Source: CADEDH01 sp050330635 (GTDB lineage: Bacteria; Actinomycetota; Acidimicrobiia; Acidimicrobiales; SZUA-35). From it: a stretch of 64,000 bases of DNA. Positions 34,494-42,438 of this stretch are shown here, piece by piece. The stretch is from positions 1 to 64,000 of the forward strand of contig JBHJNQ010000050.1 of the NCBI GenBank assembly GCA_050330635.1, in the 5' to 3' direction. A program made the position numbers and the translations under genes. Under the pieces are notes generated by a model. The model did no database searches, was not told where the DNA came from, and worked only from the letters and a program-made list of their open reading frames with translations. Positions within the stretch are counted from its first letter, which is position 1. The number at the start of each line of letters is the position of its first letter.

Positions 34494-35114
34494 TCACTCG
34501 AGCAGATCGGAAGGGATCACGAGCTCCTGTCCGGCTGCGATGGCGGCGGTGCCGCCGTTGCGTTCGACCAGCCGGTCGACGATGGGCCGAGGGTCCTCGC
34601 CCGGCGCCAGTTCGCCGGCAAGGCCCCAGTAGGTGTCGCCGGGACGGGCGACCCGGAGCTGGTCCCCGGGGCCGGCCGACGCCGGGGCCGACCCCGAGGT
34701 CGCTTCGTCGAGCTCGACCCATGTGGCCGCCGGGGGCGCGCCCTGGAACAGGCGCACCCCCAACAGCGCTCCGAGCACCACCGCCACAGCCACCGCGATT
34801 CCCGCCACAGGAACACCTGGTGTATGCGACCGGAGGGGCGGAGCATCCACGAGTCGCAGGTGGGCGCGGCTGGCCGATTGGCCGGCTGTGACGATGGCAC
34901 TGGTGCCCGTCGGCGTCGGCGTCGAGGATCCGGCCGTCCACCGCCTGCCAACGTGCGCCCCCGCACCACGTCCGGTGACATCGCCGTCGACGTCGCCGTC
35001 GACATTGCGATGCACATTGCGGTCGACATCGCCGTCGACATCGCCGTCGACGTCGCGCTGGACATCGCCGTGGACATCGCGGTGAAGGTGGAAGGGATCG
35101 AGTAGTGCGACCAT
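34494..35114 (-). CDS. LysM membrane protein, candidate SOS division inhibitor
   Basis: The 206-residue protein has an N-terminal tetrapeptide repeat region (about 12-47, pattern x-G/R-D/N-V), one transmembrane helix (VPVAGIAVAVAVVLGALLGV, about 100-122) and a C-terminal LysM domain (about 150-203: RVARPGDTYWGLAGELAPGED ... GQELVIPSDLL) that would bind peptidoglycan outside the membrane. It is divergent from lexA and upstream of nrdR, the same order as M. tuberculosis Rv2720 (lexA)-Rv2719c-Rv2718c (nrdR); Rv2719c, C. glutamicum DivS and B. subtilis YneA are SOS-induced cell-division inhibitors. LexA boxes lie in the shared upstream region. The function is inferred from architecture and position. 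The start is uncertain because the repeat could lie partly upstream of a later start. Confidence 0.75.
   Translation of the reverse strand: MVALLDPFHLHRDVHGDVQRDVDGDVDGDVDRNVHRNVDGDVDGDVTGRGAGAHVGRRWTAGSSTPTPTGTSAIVTAGQSASRAHLRLVDAPPLRSHTPGVPVAGIAVAVAVVLGALLGVRLFQGAPPAATWVELDEATSGSAPASAGPGDQLRVARPGDTYWGLAGELAPGEDPRPIVDRLVERNGGTAAIAAGQELVIPSDLLE
34977..35084. repeat. 12-bp tandem repeat, nine units, in the LysM gene
   Basis: Nine consecutive 12-bp units close to GACATCGCCGTC, with point differences, encode nine four-residue units (for example DGDV, HRDV, DRNV) on the minus strand. Frame and phase are kept throughout. Confidence 0.92.
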
Positions 35115-35256
35115 GCGACCAGTGTCCTCGCGGGGTGTGACAGTGAATTGGTGGAGCCTGGATCATCGTCGCCTGCCGACGAGTGACCGGATTGAACATC
35201 CCCGGCCGGTCGGGTGTGACGTTCCGGCTGGAGGTCGACTCGGGCGTCGGTCGAAC

Positions 35257-35268
35257 GAACGAGTGTTC
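35257..35268. promoter_or_regulatory. LexA box 1 (lexA/LysM)
   Basis: GAACGAGTGTTC, a perfect GAAC-N4-GTTC site, overlaps the -35/spacer region of the lexA promoter. Confidence 0.85.
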
Positions 35269-35276
35269 GGTCACTC

Positions 35277-35282
35277 TAGGGT
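35277..35282 (+). promoter_or_regulatory. -10 element of lexA
   Basis: TAGGGT lies between the two perfect LexA boxes, so LexA bound at either would block it. The leader to the lexA ATG would be about 175 nt. Confidence 0.5.
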
Positions 35283-35294
35283 GAACATCTGTTC
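35283..35294. promoter_or_regulatory. LexA box 2 (lexA/LysM)
   Basis: GAACATCTGTTC, a second perfect site, starts one base after the -10 hexamer. Two further sites with one mismatch each lie at 35358-35369 and 35395-35406. Confidence 0.85.
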
Positions 35295-35465
35295 GGGTCA
35301 AGGGTCGAGCGAACGAATGTCACCTCGGCGCCCTCGATGCATCCTTTCGGCGGCATCGAACACTTGTACGTCGATTCGTGCCATAGTGGACACCGGACAC
35401 ACGTTCGGTCGTCCCGTCGGCTCGCCGACCACGGGGCGGGCGGCCGGCACCGTACGGGAGGACGC

Positions 35466-36101
35466 ATGGGAGCGCATCAACTGACCGATCGACAGAGGTC
35501 GATCCTCGAGTTCATCGAGACGCAGATGAGGGAGCGGGGGTTCCCCCCTTCGGTGCGGGAGATCGGGGCCGAGGTCGGCCTGACGTCACCGTCGAGCGTG
35601 CACGCCCACCTCGCCACCCTCCAGCGCTTCGGCTACCTCGAGCGGGATCCGAGCAAACCTCGGGCGATCAAGGTGTCGTGGGACGCCACGAGCGGGGCGG
35701 TCGACGTCGAGCGGCGACCGGTCCGTCACGTACCCCTCGTGGGCCTGGTGGCGGCGGGCACCGACGTGCTCGCCGTGGAGCACATCGAGGAGACCTTCCC
35801 CGTACCGGCCGACCTGACCGGTGAGGGCGATCTCTTCATGCTCACCGTCCGGGGCGACTCGATGATCGAGCTCGGAATCCTCGACGGCGACTACGTCGTC
35901 GCCAGGGTCCAGCCGACTGCCGAGACCGGCGACGTCGTGGTGGCCGGTATTCCCGGCGAGGAGGCGACGGTGAAGACGTACCGGCGGGCCAGGGGCAAGA
36001 CGATCCTCGAACCGGCCAACTCCACCCTCGAGCCGATGACGTTCGACCCCGACGAGGTGCACATCTACGGCCGGGTCGTCACGGTGATGCGGCGGCTCTG
36101 A
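35466..36101 (+). CDS. lexA: SOS-response repressor LexA
   Basis: LexA represses DNA-damage genes and cleaves itself when RecA filaments form. The 211-residue protein has an N-terminal winged helix (LTDRQRSILEFIE ... PPSVREIGAEVGLTSPSSVHAHL), the Ala-Gly cleavage site in LVAAGTDV, catalytic Ser in VRGDSMIE and catalytic Lys in ATVKTYRR. The ATG at 35466 has a GGGAGG site at 4-5 nt. Self-regulation is shown by perfect LexA boxes upstream. The divergent LysM gene probably shares the control. Confidence 0.97.
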   Translation: MGAHQLTDRQRSILEFIETQMRERGFPPSVREIGAEVGLTSPSSVHAHLATLQRFGYLERDPSKPRAIKVSWDATSGAVDVERRPVRHVPLVGLVAAGTDVLAVEHIEETFPVPADLTGEGDLFMLTVRGDSMIELGILDGDYVVARVQPTAETGDVVVAGIPGEEATVKTYRRARGKTILEPANSTLEPMTFDPDEVHIYGRVVTVMRRL

Positions 36102-36121
36102 CCGACCGGGCCGGGCGCAGG

Positions 36122-36147
36122 GTGGCCCGGGCCTCGGCCCGGGCCAC
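36122..36147. terminator. Bidirectional terminator hairpin
   Basis: A perfect 11-bp GC stem with a CTCG tetraloop lies 21 nt after the lexA stop and 57 nt after the stop of the convergent DUF455 gene. No T-run. Confidence 0.6.
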
Positions 36148-36204
36148 ACCCAGCTGGTCCCCCTTCAAATGTGCGCTGCGGCGATGGTCCGGGCGCTGCG
36201 GCGA

Positions 36205-36996
36205 TCAGTCGGCCGTCATCAACTCCGATTCGCTCTCCGCCCGGCTCTTGGCCGCCATCTCGGCGATCTCGTCCACCTCAGCGTCGGTGAAGCCGGCAAG
36301 CTTGCGGAACTGGCGGGCCAAGCGGATCGGCGAGTCTTCGTCCTCGCCCCGCTGACCGCGGAAGTTGAACAGCCCGTCGACCACCCGCTGAAACTCGAGC
36401 GCCTCCGCTCGGCGCTGGGGATCGTTCTCCGTGACCTGACGCAACCACTTCGATCCCATCTTCACGTGGGTGACCTCGTCGGCCAGCATGTAGTCCTCGC
36501 AGTACTCGAGGACCGGGTCGTTCATCGACCGGGCGAAGTCACGCATGTCGGTGAACACGTCGATGGCCAGGCCCTCGAGGGCCCGGTTCACGCCGGCGAG
36601 GCGAAACAGTGGGTCGTCGTGGCAGGCCGCCTCGAACAGGGTGGTGGCCTCGGCGTACTCACCGAGCTCGCCCCCCATGTGCTCGGCCAGCTTGACCGAG
36701 ATCTCGCAGTGGCGGGCCTCGTCCCAACACTGGCGGGCCATGTCGAGCTTCAGCTCGTAGGGCACCTCGTCGGTGCCGAAGTCGAACGCCGTGCGCCCGG
36801 CCCCCTCGAGGGCCTGGACCTCACCGACGAAGATGCCGTGCATCCGGCGCCGGGCTCGTTCGGCCACGTCGTCGGCCTTCGGGTCGACGTGGCCGACTAC
36901 TGCGGTGTCACGCCGGTCGGACATCCGCCGCTCGGTGTCGATCCGGTTGAACCGGGCATCCCGGGCCAGTGCCGAGGGCGGGATGTTCTTGCGCAT
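36205..36996 (-). CDS. DUF455 ferritin-like protein
   Basis: The 263-residue helical protein fits the DUF455 family of ferritin-like di-metal proteins. Candidate metal ligands are in GEVQALEGAGR, CWDEARHCE (E-x2-H), RALEGLAIDVF and DEVTHVKMG (D-E-x2-H), forming a four-helix arrangement. A further FRKLAGFTDAEVDEIAEMA helix pair ends it. The activity is not established; related folds do oxygen-dependent hydroxylation or iron handling. TACAAT 6 nt before the ATG suggests a leaderless mRNA. It is monocistronic, between lexA and dapE. Confidence 0.78.
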   Translation of the reverse strand: MRKNIPPSALARDARFNRIDTERRMSDRRDTAVVGHVDPKADDVAERARRRMHGIFVGEVQALEGAGRTAFDFGTDEVPYELKLDMARQCWDEARHCEISVKLAEHMGGELGEYAEATTLFEAACHDDPLFRLAGVNRALEGLAIDVFTDMRDFARSMNDPVLEYCEDYMLADEVTHVKMGSKWLRQVTENDPQRRAEALEFQRVVDGLFNFRGQRGEDEDSPIRLARQFRKLAGFTDAEVDEIAEMAAKSRAESESELMTAD

Positions 36997-37002
36997 CGGA
37001 TC

Positions 37003-37008
37003 ATTGTA
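37003..37008 (-). promoter_or_regulatory. -10 element of the DUF455 gene
   Basis: TACAAT on the minus strand, one base off TATAAT, ends 6 nt before the start codon. Confidence 0.5.
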
Positions 37009-37037
37009 CAGATCAGGCGGTGACGACTGCCACATCC

Positions 37038-38120
37038 TCAGGTGTGGTGCGACGCTGAGGTGGTCACGAGGCGGTGCAGCGACCGGTGGACGCGCTCCAG
37101 CGACAGCCGGTCGAGTCGCTCGTCGGCGGTGTGGGCGAGGGCGGCGTCGCCGGGCCCGAAGTTGGTGGCCGGGATGCCGAGTTCGGCGAAGCGGGCAACG
37201 TCGGTCCACCCCAGCTTGGCCCCGATGTCGAGGGCGTTCTCGTCGACCAGCCTCCGCAGCAGGGGGTGGGCCAACGACGGAGGGCAGGCCGGCGAGCTGT
37301 CGACCACGGTGACGGTGTCGCCCTCGTCGAGGTGGGGGGCGAGGAGGCGGCGCATCGCGGCCTCGGCCTCGACCGCCGACCGGTCGGGGGCGTAGCGATG
37401 ATGGATCCGCAGGGTGGCCGCATCGGGCACGACGTTGCCGGCGACCCCGCCCTCGACCGAGACCGCCTGCAGCGCCTCCCGGTACTCACAGCCGTCGATG
37501 ACGGGCCTGCGGGCCTCGTAGCGTGCCAGCGCCTCGAGGACCGGGCCCAGGCGGTGCACGGCGTTCCGACCCATCCACGGCCGCGCCGTGTGGGCCCGGG
37601 CGCCGGCCAGCCGGACCTCCAGACGCATCGCTCCCTGACAGCCGGCCTCGATGGCTCCCGAGGTCGGCTCCCCCAGCACGGCACAGTCCCCGACGAGGAG
37701 ATCCGGCCGTTCGGCCGCCAGCTCGCCGAGACCGCTGTGCTCCTGGGCCACCTCCTCCCGGGCGTAGAACACATAGGTGAGATCGACGGTCGGGTCGGTG
37801 ACCGTCCGGGCCAGCTCGAGGAAGACGGCCAGCCCTCCCTTCATGTCGGCCGAACCCACCCCCCACAACACGTCGTCGACGACGCGGGCCCGGCCGTTGC
37901 CGTTGACGGGCACGGTGTCGGTGTGGCCAGCCAGAATGAGCCGGTCGGGGCGGCCCAACTCGGTCCTGGCCACCAGGTTGTCGCCGACACGACAGACCGA
38001 GAGGTGATCGAGGCGCCGTAGCTCCCGTTCGAGCCAGTCGACGAACGGTCCCTCCTCGAACGAGACCGACGGCCGGTTGACGAGGTCGGCGGTGAGGGCC
38101 AGGAGATCGGTTGCGGTCAC
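37038..38120 (-). CDS. dapE: Succinyl-diaminopimelate desuccinylase
   Basis: DapE removes succinate from N-succinyl-LL-diaminopimelate in lysine and cell-wall mDAP synthesis. The 360-residue M20 metallopeptidase has metal-site motifs LAGHTDTVP, GVGSADMKGG, the catalytic and ligand Glu pair in YAREEV, GEPTSG, and a distal TDVARFAELGIPATNFGPGD. The dimerisation domain lies between (HTARPWMGRNAVH). The GTG at 38120 is 7 nt after TACGGT, leaderless. A divergent promoter serves the neighbouring small membrane protein. Confidence 0.93.
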   Translation of the reverse strand: MTATDLLALTADLVNRPSVSFEEGPFVDWLERELRRLDHLSVCRVGDNLVARTELGRPDRLILAGHTDTVPVNGNGRARVVDDVLWGVGSADMKGGLAVFLELARTVTDPTVDLTYVFYAREEVAQEHSGLGELAAERPDLLVGDCAVLGEPTSGAIEAGCQGAMRLEVRLAGARAHTARPWMGRNAVHRLGPVLEALARYEARRPVIDGCEYREALQAVSVEGGVAGNVVPDAATLRIHHRYAPDRSAVEAEAAMRRLLAPHLDEGDTVTVVDSSPACPPSLAHPLLRRLVDENALDIGAKLGWTDVARFAELGIPATNFGPGDAALAHTADERLDRLSLERVHRSLHRLVTTSASHHT

Positions 38121-38127
38121 GGCCCGA

Positions 38128-38133
38128 ACCGTA
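38128..38133 (-). promoter_or_regulatory. -10 element of dapE
   Basis: TACGGT on the minus strand ends 7 nt before the dapE GTG. It is back to back with the plus-strand hexamer at 38151. Confidence 0.5.
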
Positions 38134-38150
38134 GCGTCGCCCCCCGGCGG

Positions 38151-38156
38151 TAGCGT
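38151..38156 (+). promoter_or_regulatory. -10 element of the small membrane protein gene
   Basis: TAGCGT ends 6 nt before the GTG at 38163. Confidence 0.5.
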
Positions 38157-38162
38157 GTTGCT

Positions 38163-38486
38163 GTGGCCGTAACCAAGACCAGTGCCATCACGGCCGAGGA
38201 GGCGCAGCGGGGATTCAGCCGCTCGATCCTGGTGTCGGGCGTCCGTTGCACCCTGACCTACATCGTCCTCCCGTTCGCGACCCCGTTCCTGGGCCTGGCC
38301 CCCGGAGTCGGACCCGTCATCGGGCTGGTTGTCGGGGTCGTCGCCCTCGCCGCCAACATCCTCAGCATCCGGCGCTTCTGGCGGGCCGACCACCGGTGGA
38401 AGAAGCCGGTGACGGTCCTCCACGTGTTCGTGATCGCCCTCCTCTTCGTGCTCATGTACCTCGATGTCGTCGAACTGGTGACCTGA
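38163..38486 (+). CDS. Small membrane protein of unknown function
   Basis: A 107-residue protein with two to three predicted membrane helices: about 22-46, 50-70 (VGPVIGLVVGVVALAANIL) and 84-104 (VLHVFVIALLFVLMYLDVV). A short basic segment (IRRFWRADHRWKK) connects the last two. No family is recognised. The GTG start is supported by a -10 hexamer 6 nt upstream. It lies 2 nt before the DUF454 gene and is co-transcribed with it, so the two may act together in the membrane (inference). Confidence 0.75.
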   Translation: MAVTKTSAITAEEAQRGFSRSILVSGVRCTLTYIVLPFATPFLGLAPGVGPVIGLVVGVVALAANILSIRRFWRADHRWKKPVTVLHVFVIALLFVLMYLDVVELVT

Positions 38487-38488
38487 CC

Positions 38489-38902
38489 GTGCGGCTGCTG
38501 TGGTTGATCGGCGGCCTGACCTGTGTCGGTGTCGGCGGGGTGGGCGTCGTGGTGCCCGGCCTGCCGACCACCGTGTTCTTCATCATGGCCGCCTGGTGCT
38601 TCTCCCGGTCGAGTCGCCGCATGGAGCGTTGGGTCCTGGGCCTGCCCGGGGTGGGCCCCCTCGTGGCCGATCACCGGGCCGGGCTCGGTATGCCGCAGCG
38701 GGCCAAGATCATGGCCATCGGCTGCATCGTGGTGGCCGTGACGCTCAGCGCCTTCACCGTCGGGGATCTCCTGTTCGGGGCGGCCATCGCCGCCCTGGCC
38801 GCCGTCGGCGTCTGGTACATCGCCTGCCGGGTTCCGACCCGGGAACGGGTACTGGCCGAACGGAAGGGACCCGAGGGGTCGGGCGCCGTCAGTCGAGGGT
38901 GA
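38489..38902 (+). CDS. DUF454 (YbaN-like) membrane protein
   Basis: The 137-residue protein carries the DUF454 signature VPGLPTTVFFIMAAWCFSRSSRRMERWVL after an N-terminal glycine-rich helix, then two further helices (KIMAIGCIVVAVTLSAFTV and LFGAAIAALAAVGVWYIAC). Function of the family is unknown. It follows the small membrane protein by 2 nt. Its 3' end overlaps the convergent dapC gene by 14 nt (38889-38902). Confidence 0.85.
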   Translation: MRLLWLIGGLTCVGVGGVGVVVPGLPTTVFFIMAAWCFSRSSRRMERWVLGLPGVGPLVADHRAGLGMPQRAKIMAIGCIVVAVTLSAFTVGDLLFGAAIAALAAVGVWYIACRVPTRERVLAERKGPEGSGAVSRG

Positions 38903-40016
38903 TGCCGACGCGGGAGGCACCGAGGGCGACCAGCTCATCGGGCTGGACGACGGCGATGCGCACGTGGCCGACACCCTGGGGGCCGTAGAACTCGCCGGGG
39001 CTGACGAGGATCCCGGCCTCGTGGGCCAGTCGCCGGGTGAAGGCCCAGGCGTCGCCCCCGGGGGCGGGGGCCCAGAGGTAGAAGCCGCCGCCGGGGAGCT
39101 CGACGTCGGAGCCGAAGTGGGCGGCCACCCGCTGCATCAGCGCCAGCCGGTGGCGGTACCGCCGGCGTTGCGTTTCGACGTGGGCGTCGTCGTTGAAGGC
39201 GGCGACGGCCGCCGCCTGGGAGGGACCGGGCTGCATGAAGCCAGCGTGCTTGCGCAGCTCGCCCAGGTAGTGGAGGAGCTCGGGGTCGCCGGCGTAGAAG
39301 CCCGAACGGTTACCGGCCAGGTTCGACCGCTTCGACAGGGAGTGGACGGCGAGCACCCCTTCCGAGCCGTGTTCCAGGATCGAACGGGGTGGGCCGTCCC
39401 AGGTGTAGGAGATGTAGCACTCGTCGGAGACGACCAGGACAGCCCGGTCGCGGCCCCAGCGGGCCGCCGCCCCGAGGTCGTCGAGCCCGCCGGCGGGGTT
39501 GCCCGGCGTGTTGATCCAGAGGCAGAGCGCCCTCGAGGCGTCGGACTCGTCGATGGCGTCGAGGTCGATCCGCCACCGCTCGTCGACCGGGACGGCCACG
39601 GCCCGGCATCCGGCGAGGATGGCACCCATCTCGTAGCTGGGGTAGCTGATGGCCGGGTAGAGGACCGTGTCGCGAGCGGGGCTCCGGAGCCGGAGCCAGT
39701 GGGGAAGGCCGGCCACGAACTCCTTCGACCCGATCGTGGCCCGGATGTCGGCCCCGGTCAGGGTGGTACCGACCGTGCGGTTGAGCCAGTCGGCGGCGGC
39801 GGCCCGGAAGGCCGGGGTGCCGATCGACGGTGGATAGCCCCGTTCGCTGTCGGAGTTGCCCAACGCCTTGATCACAGCTTCGATCGGGGAATCGCACGGG
39901 GTGCCGATCGAGAGGTCGACCACGCCGCCGTCATGGCGCTCGGCGACCGCCATCAGCTCGTCGAGCCGGTCGTAGGGATAGGGCGGGGGGACGAAACCGG
40001 TCACGACGCTGCTCAC
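38889..40016 (-). CDS. dapC: N-succinyldiaminopimelate aminotransferase
   Basis: This 375-residue fold-type I PLP aminotransferase matches the actinobacterial DapC group, which makes N-succinyl-LL-DAP from its keto precursor with glutamate. Visible are LSIGTPCDSP, the substrate-side INTPGNPAGG, the PLP-contacting VVSDECYISY, the Schiff-base Lys in HSLSKRSNLAGNRSGF and a final GEFYGPQGVGHVRIA with the carboxylate-binding Arg. The GTG overlaps the hflX stop as GTGA. DapC, DapE and DapF all occur within 5 kb, supporting this function over a generic aminotransferase. Confidence 0.88.
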   Translation of the reverse strand: MSSVVTGFVPPPYPYDRLDELMAVAERHDGGVVDLSIGTPCDSPIEAVIKALGNSDSERGYPPSIGTPAFRAAAADWLNRTVGTTLTGADIRATIGSKEFVAGLPHWLRLRSPARDTVLYPAISYPSYEMGAILAGCRAVAVPVDERWRIDLDAIDESDASRALCLWINTPGNPAGGLDDLGAAARWGRDRAVLVVSDECYISYTWDGPPRSILEHGSEGVLAVHSLSKRSNLAGNRSGFYAGDPELLHYLGELRKHAGFMQPGPSQAAAVAAFNDDAHVETQRRRYRHRLALMQRVAAHFGSDVELPGGGFYLWAPAPGGDAWAFTRRLAHEAGILVSPGEFYGPQGVGHVRIAVVQPDELVALGASRVGITLD

Positions 40017-41587
40017 TTCTCTCCGCTGTCGATGACGAACTCGCGGAGTCGATTGGCCGAGGAGGGCTCGAGGCGGGCCCGGAGGCGCATCCCGCTGTCC
40101 TCGCTGGTCTCCACCACGACCTCGCCCTCCCGGTGGGCGGAGGCCAGGGCGTCGCCCCGGGCCCACGGGATGAACAGCTCGTAGATGGCGGTGGCGGCCC
40201 GGAGCCGGTCGCCGACGGCGAGGAGGACGTCGGCGATGCCGTGGCCGGTGACGGCCGAGGCCGCCACCGAGCCGGGATTGGCGGCGAGGAGGCGCTGGAC
40301 GGCATCGGGATCGGCCAGGTCGGTCTTGTTGAACACCACCAACTGGGGCACCTCGGCCGCCCCGATCTCCCGCAGTACCTCCGCCACGGCATCCATGTGG
40401 GCGCGGGGGTCGGCCGCCGCGGCATCGACCACGTGAACCAGCAGGTCGGCGGAGGCCGCCACCTCCAGGGTCGATTTGAACGCCTCGACCAGTTGATGGG
40501 GAAGCTTCTTCACGAACCCGACGGTGTCGGTCAGCAGGATCTGCTCCCCGCCGGGCAGCTGGACCTTGCGGGTGGTCGGGTCGAGGGTGGCGAAGAGCCG
40601 GTCCTCGACGAGCACGTCGGCGCCGGTGAGACGACGCAGCAGCGACGACTTGCCGGCGTTGGTGTAGCCGACGATCGAAACCGTCTTGAACGGCGACCGG
40701 TGGCGGGCCTTGCGCTGGTTGCTGCGGCGCTCGGTGATGCGGTCGAGGTCGCGTTCGAGCTTGTGCATCCGGCGTAGGAGCCGCCGGCGGTCGACCTCGA
40801 GCTGGGTCTCACCGGGGCCCCGGGTCCCGATTCCGCCGGCCTGCTGACTGAAGTTCTTCTTGCCCCGCAGGCGGGGCAGCCGATAGCGGAGCTGGGCCAG
40901 CTCGACCTGGGCCTTGCCCTCGGCCGACGTGGCGTGCTGGGCGAAGATGTCGAGGATGACGGCCGTCCGGTCGAGGGCCGTCCGTTCCAGGATCTTCTCG
41001 AGGTTGAACTGCTGGGCCGGCGTCAGCTCGTCGTCGAACACGACCGTGTCGGAGTCGATGGCGAGCGACGCCTCCCGGATCTCACCCACCTTGCCCCGGC
41101 CCACGAACGTGGCCGGATCGGGCCGCTCCCGGCGTTGGACCACCCGGTCGCAGACGTCGGCCCCGGCGGTGTCGACGAGCTGGGCCAGCTCGTCGAGGGA
41201 GGCCTCCGTGTCGTCGCTCGTCTGACCGGCCCTGGTGACGCCCACCAGGACGATGCGCTCCCGGAAGGTGCGGTCGAGGAGGCCGTCGGTGGTGCCGCCG
41301 AACTCGCCGAAGGCACCCCGGTGGCTCTCGTCGCCGTCGTCGTGGCGACGGCCGTCATCGTGGTGACGATCGCCCTCGTGGGGGCCGCCACCGTCGTGGT
41401 TGCCGTCGTCGCCGTCTCCGGGATCGAAGCTCTCGTCGTCGAGGTCGAAGCCCTCGAACCACTCGGAGCCGCCGACACCCGGCGGGCTCTGGTGCTCGCG
41501 CTCGGACGGTGGGTCGACGCGGGGCTCGGCGTCGGGCTCGAAACCGGGATCGGGGCGGGATCGGCGCCCCGGTTCGCTCGATGTCAT
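40013..41587 (-). CDS. hflX: GTPase HflX with a charged N-terminal extension
   Basis: HflX splits stalled 70S ribosomes and is GTP-driven. The 524-residue protein has the HflX domain (about 120-290, with TFVGRGKVGEI, FDDELTPAQQFNLEKIL and GGIGTRGPGETQLE) and the G domain: G1 GYTNAGKSS, G3 DTVGF, G4 NKTD. A C-terminal subdomain ends it. About 95 N-terminal residues are an extension rich in Asp, His and Gly (DPGDGDDGNHDGGG, HHDDGRRHDDGDESH). Its ATG overlaps the dapF stop as ATGA and its stop overlaps dapC. Confidence 0.94.
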   Translation of the reverse strand: MTSSEPGRRSRPDPGFEPDAEPRVDPPSEREHQSPPGVGGSEWFEGFDLDDESFDPGDGDDGNHDGGGPHEGDRHHDDGRRHDDGDESHRGAFGEFGGTTDGLLDRTFRERIVLVGVTRAGQTSDDTEASLDELAQLVDTAGADVCDRVVQRRERPDPATFVGRGKVGEIREASLAIDSDTVVFDDELTPAQQFNLEKILERTALDRTAVILDIFAQHATSAEGKAQVELAQLRYRLPRLRGKKNFSQQAGGIGTRGPGETQLEVDRRRLLRRMHKLERDLDRITERRSNQRKARHRSPFKTVSIVGYTNAGKSSLLRRLTGADVLVEDRLFATLDPTTRKVQLPGGEQILLTDTVGFVKKLPHQLVEAFKSTLEVAASADLLVHVVDAAAADPRAHMDAVAEVLREIGAAEVPQLVVFNKTDLADPDAVQRLLAANPGSVAASAVTGHGIADVLLAVGDRLRAATAIYELFIPWARGDALASAHREGEVVVETSEDSGMRLRARLEPSSANRLREFVIDSGEK

Positions 41588-42387
41588 CCGCGCTGCTCGA
41601 TCTCCACCACCGCCACGAACGTGGCGGGGCCGGAGAGGGTGACGGCGTCGCCGTCGAAGCGGACCCCGGCGGTGCCGCCGGGCATGACCACCTCGACCCG
41701 GTCGTCGACCAGACCCCAGGTGCGGGCGGCCCACACCGCGGCGCAGGCACCGGTGCCGCAGGCCTCGGTGATGCCGGCACCCCGCTCCCACACCCTGAGG
41801 CTCAGGCTGTCCCGACCCCTCAGCTCGATCACCTCGACGTTGACGCCGTCGGGGTAGTCGCTCTCGATGGCGGGGCCCACCGTGGCCAAGTCGACATCGG
41901 CCACCGCCGGGACCAGCGCCACCAGGTGGGGATTGCCCATGTCGACGCCGAGCTGGCGTTCGACGGTGATACCGAGCCCGGGCCAGCGGGCCGAGGCGGC
42001 AGGGCCGGGGCGGGGGACCCCCATCGCCACCTCGACGGTGTCGGTATGGGTGGCGCGGTCGGGCTGGACCTCGAGGGTGCGAACACCGGCGTCGGTGTGA
42101 ACGGTGAAGGTGGCGGTGGGCTGGCCGTCGTCGTGGTGGAGCACGAGAGCCTGGCCCAGGCAACGCAACCCGTTGCCGGAGAGCTCGGCCGCGCTCCCGT
42201 CGGCGTTCCACAGCTGCATCCGCCACGCCGTCGGGTCCTCGCCGTGGCGGGCGGCGATGATCAGCCCGTCGGCCCCCACCCCCCGGCGACGGTCGCACCA
42301 GCGACGCGCATCGTCAGGCCCTACCGTCAGGTCGGGCTCGATGGCGACGAGGAAGTCGTTGCCCAAGCCGTGATGCTTGGTGAGCAT
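41584..42387 (-). CDS. dapF: Diaminopimelate epimerase
   Basis: DapF converts LL- to meso-diaminopimelate for lysine and peptidoglycan. The 267-residue protein has both catalytic cysteines, in SGNGLRCLG and EACGTGACAA, and the N-terminal HGLGNDFLV. GNPHLV is also present. ATG 42387 was chosen; an in-frame TTG 12 nt upstream is less likely. The next gene, hflX, overlaps as ATGA, and dapC follows hflX, so dapF-hflX-dapC are one coupled unit. miaA lies 51 nt upstream. Confidence 0.95.
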   Translation of the reverse strand: MLTKHHGLGNDFLVAIEPDLTVGPDDARRWCDRRRGVGADGLIIAARHGEDPTAWRMQLWNADGSAAELSGNGLRCLGQALVLHHDDGQPTATFTVHTDAGVRTLEVQPDRATHTDTVEVAMGVPRPGPAASARWPGLGITVERQLGVDMGNPHLVALVPAVADVDLATVGPAIESDYPDGVNVEVIELRGRDSLSLRVWERGAGITEACGTGACAAVWAARTWGLVDDRVEVVMPGGTAGVRFDGDAVTLSGPATFVAVVEIEQRG

Positions 42388-42438
42388 GATGGAAGCCAAG
42401 GTAGTCGAGCGATCCTCTCCTGTACCCAGTGTGACATC

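Noticed and set aside
34977..35084. CRISPR-like or origin-iteron array
   Set aside because: Units are only 12 bp, contiguous without spacers, in frame within a protein gene.
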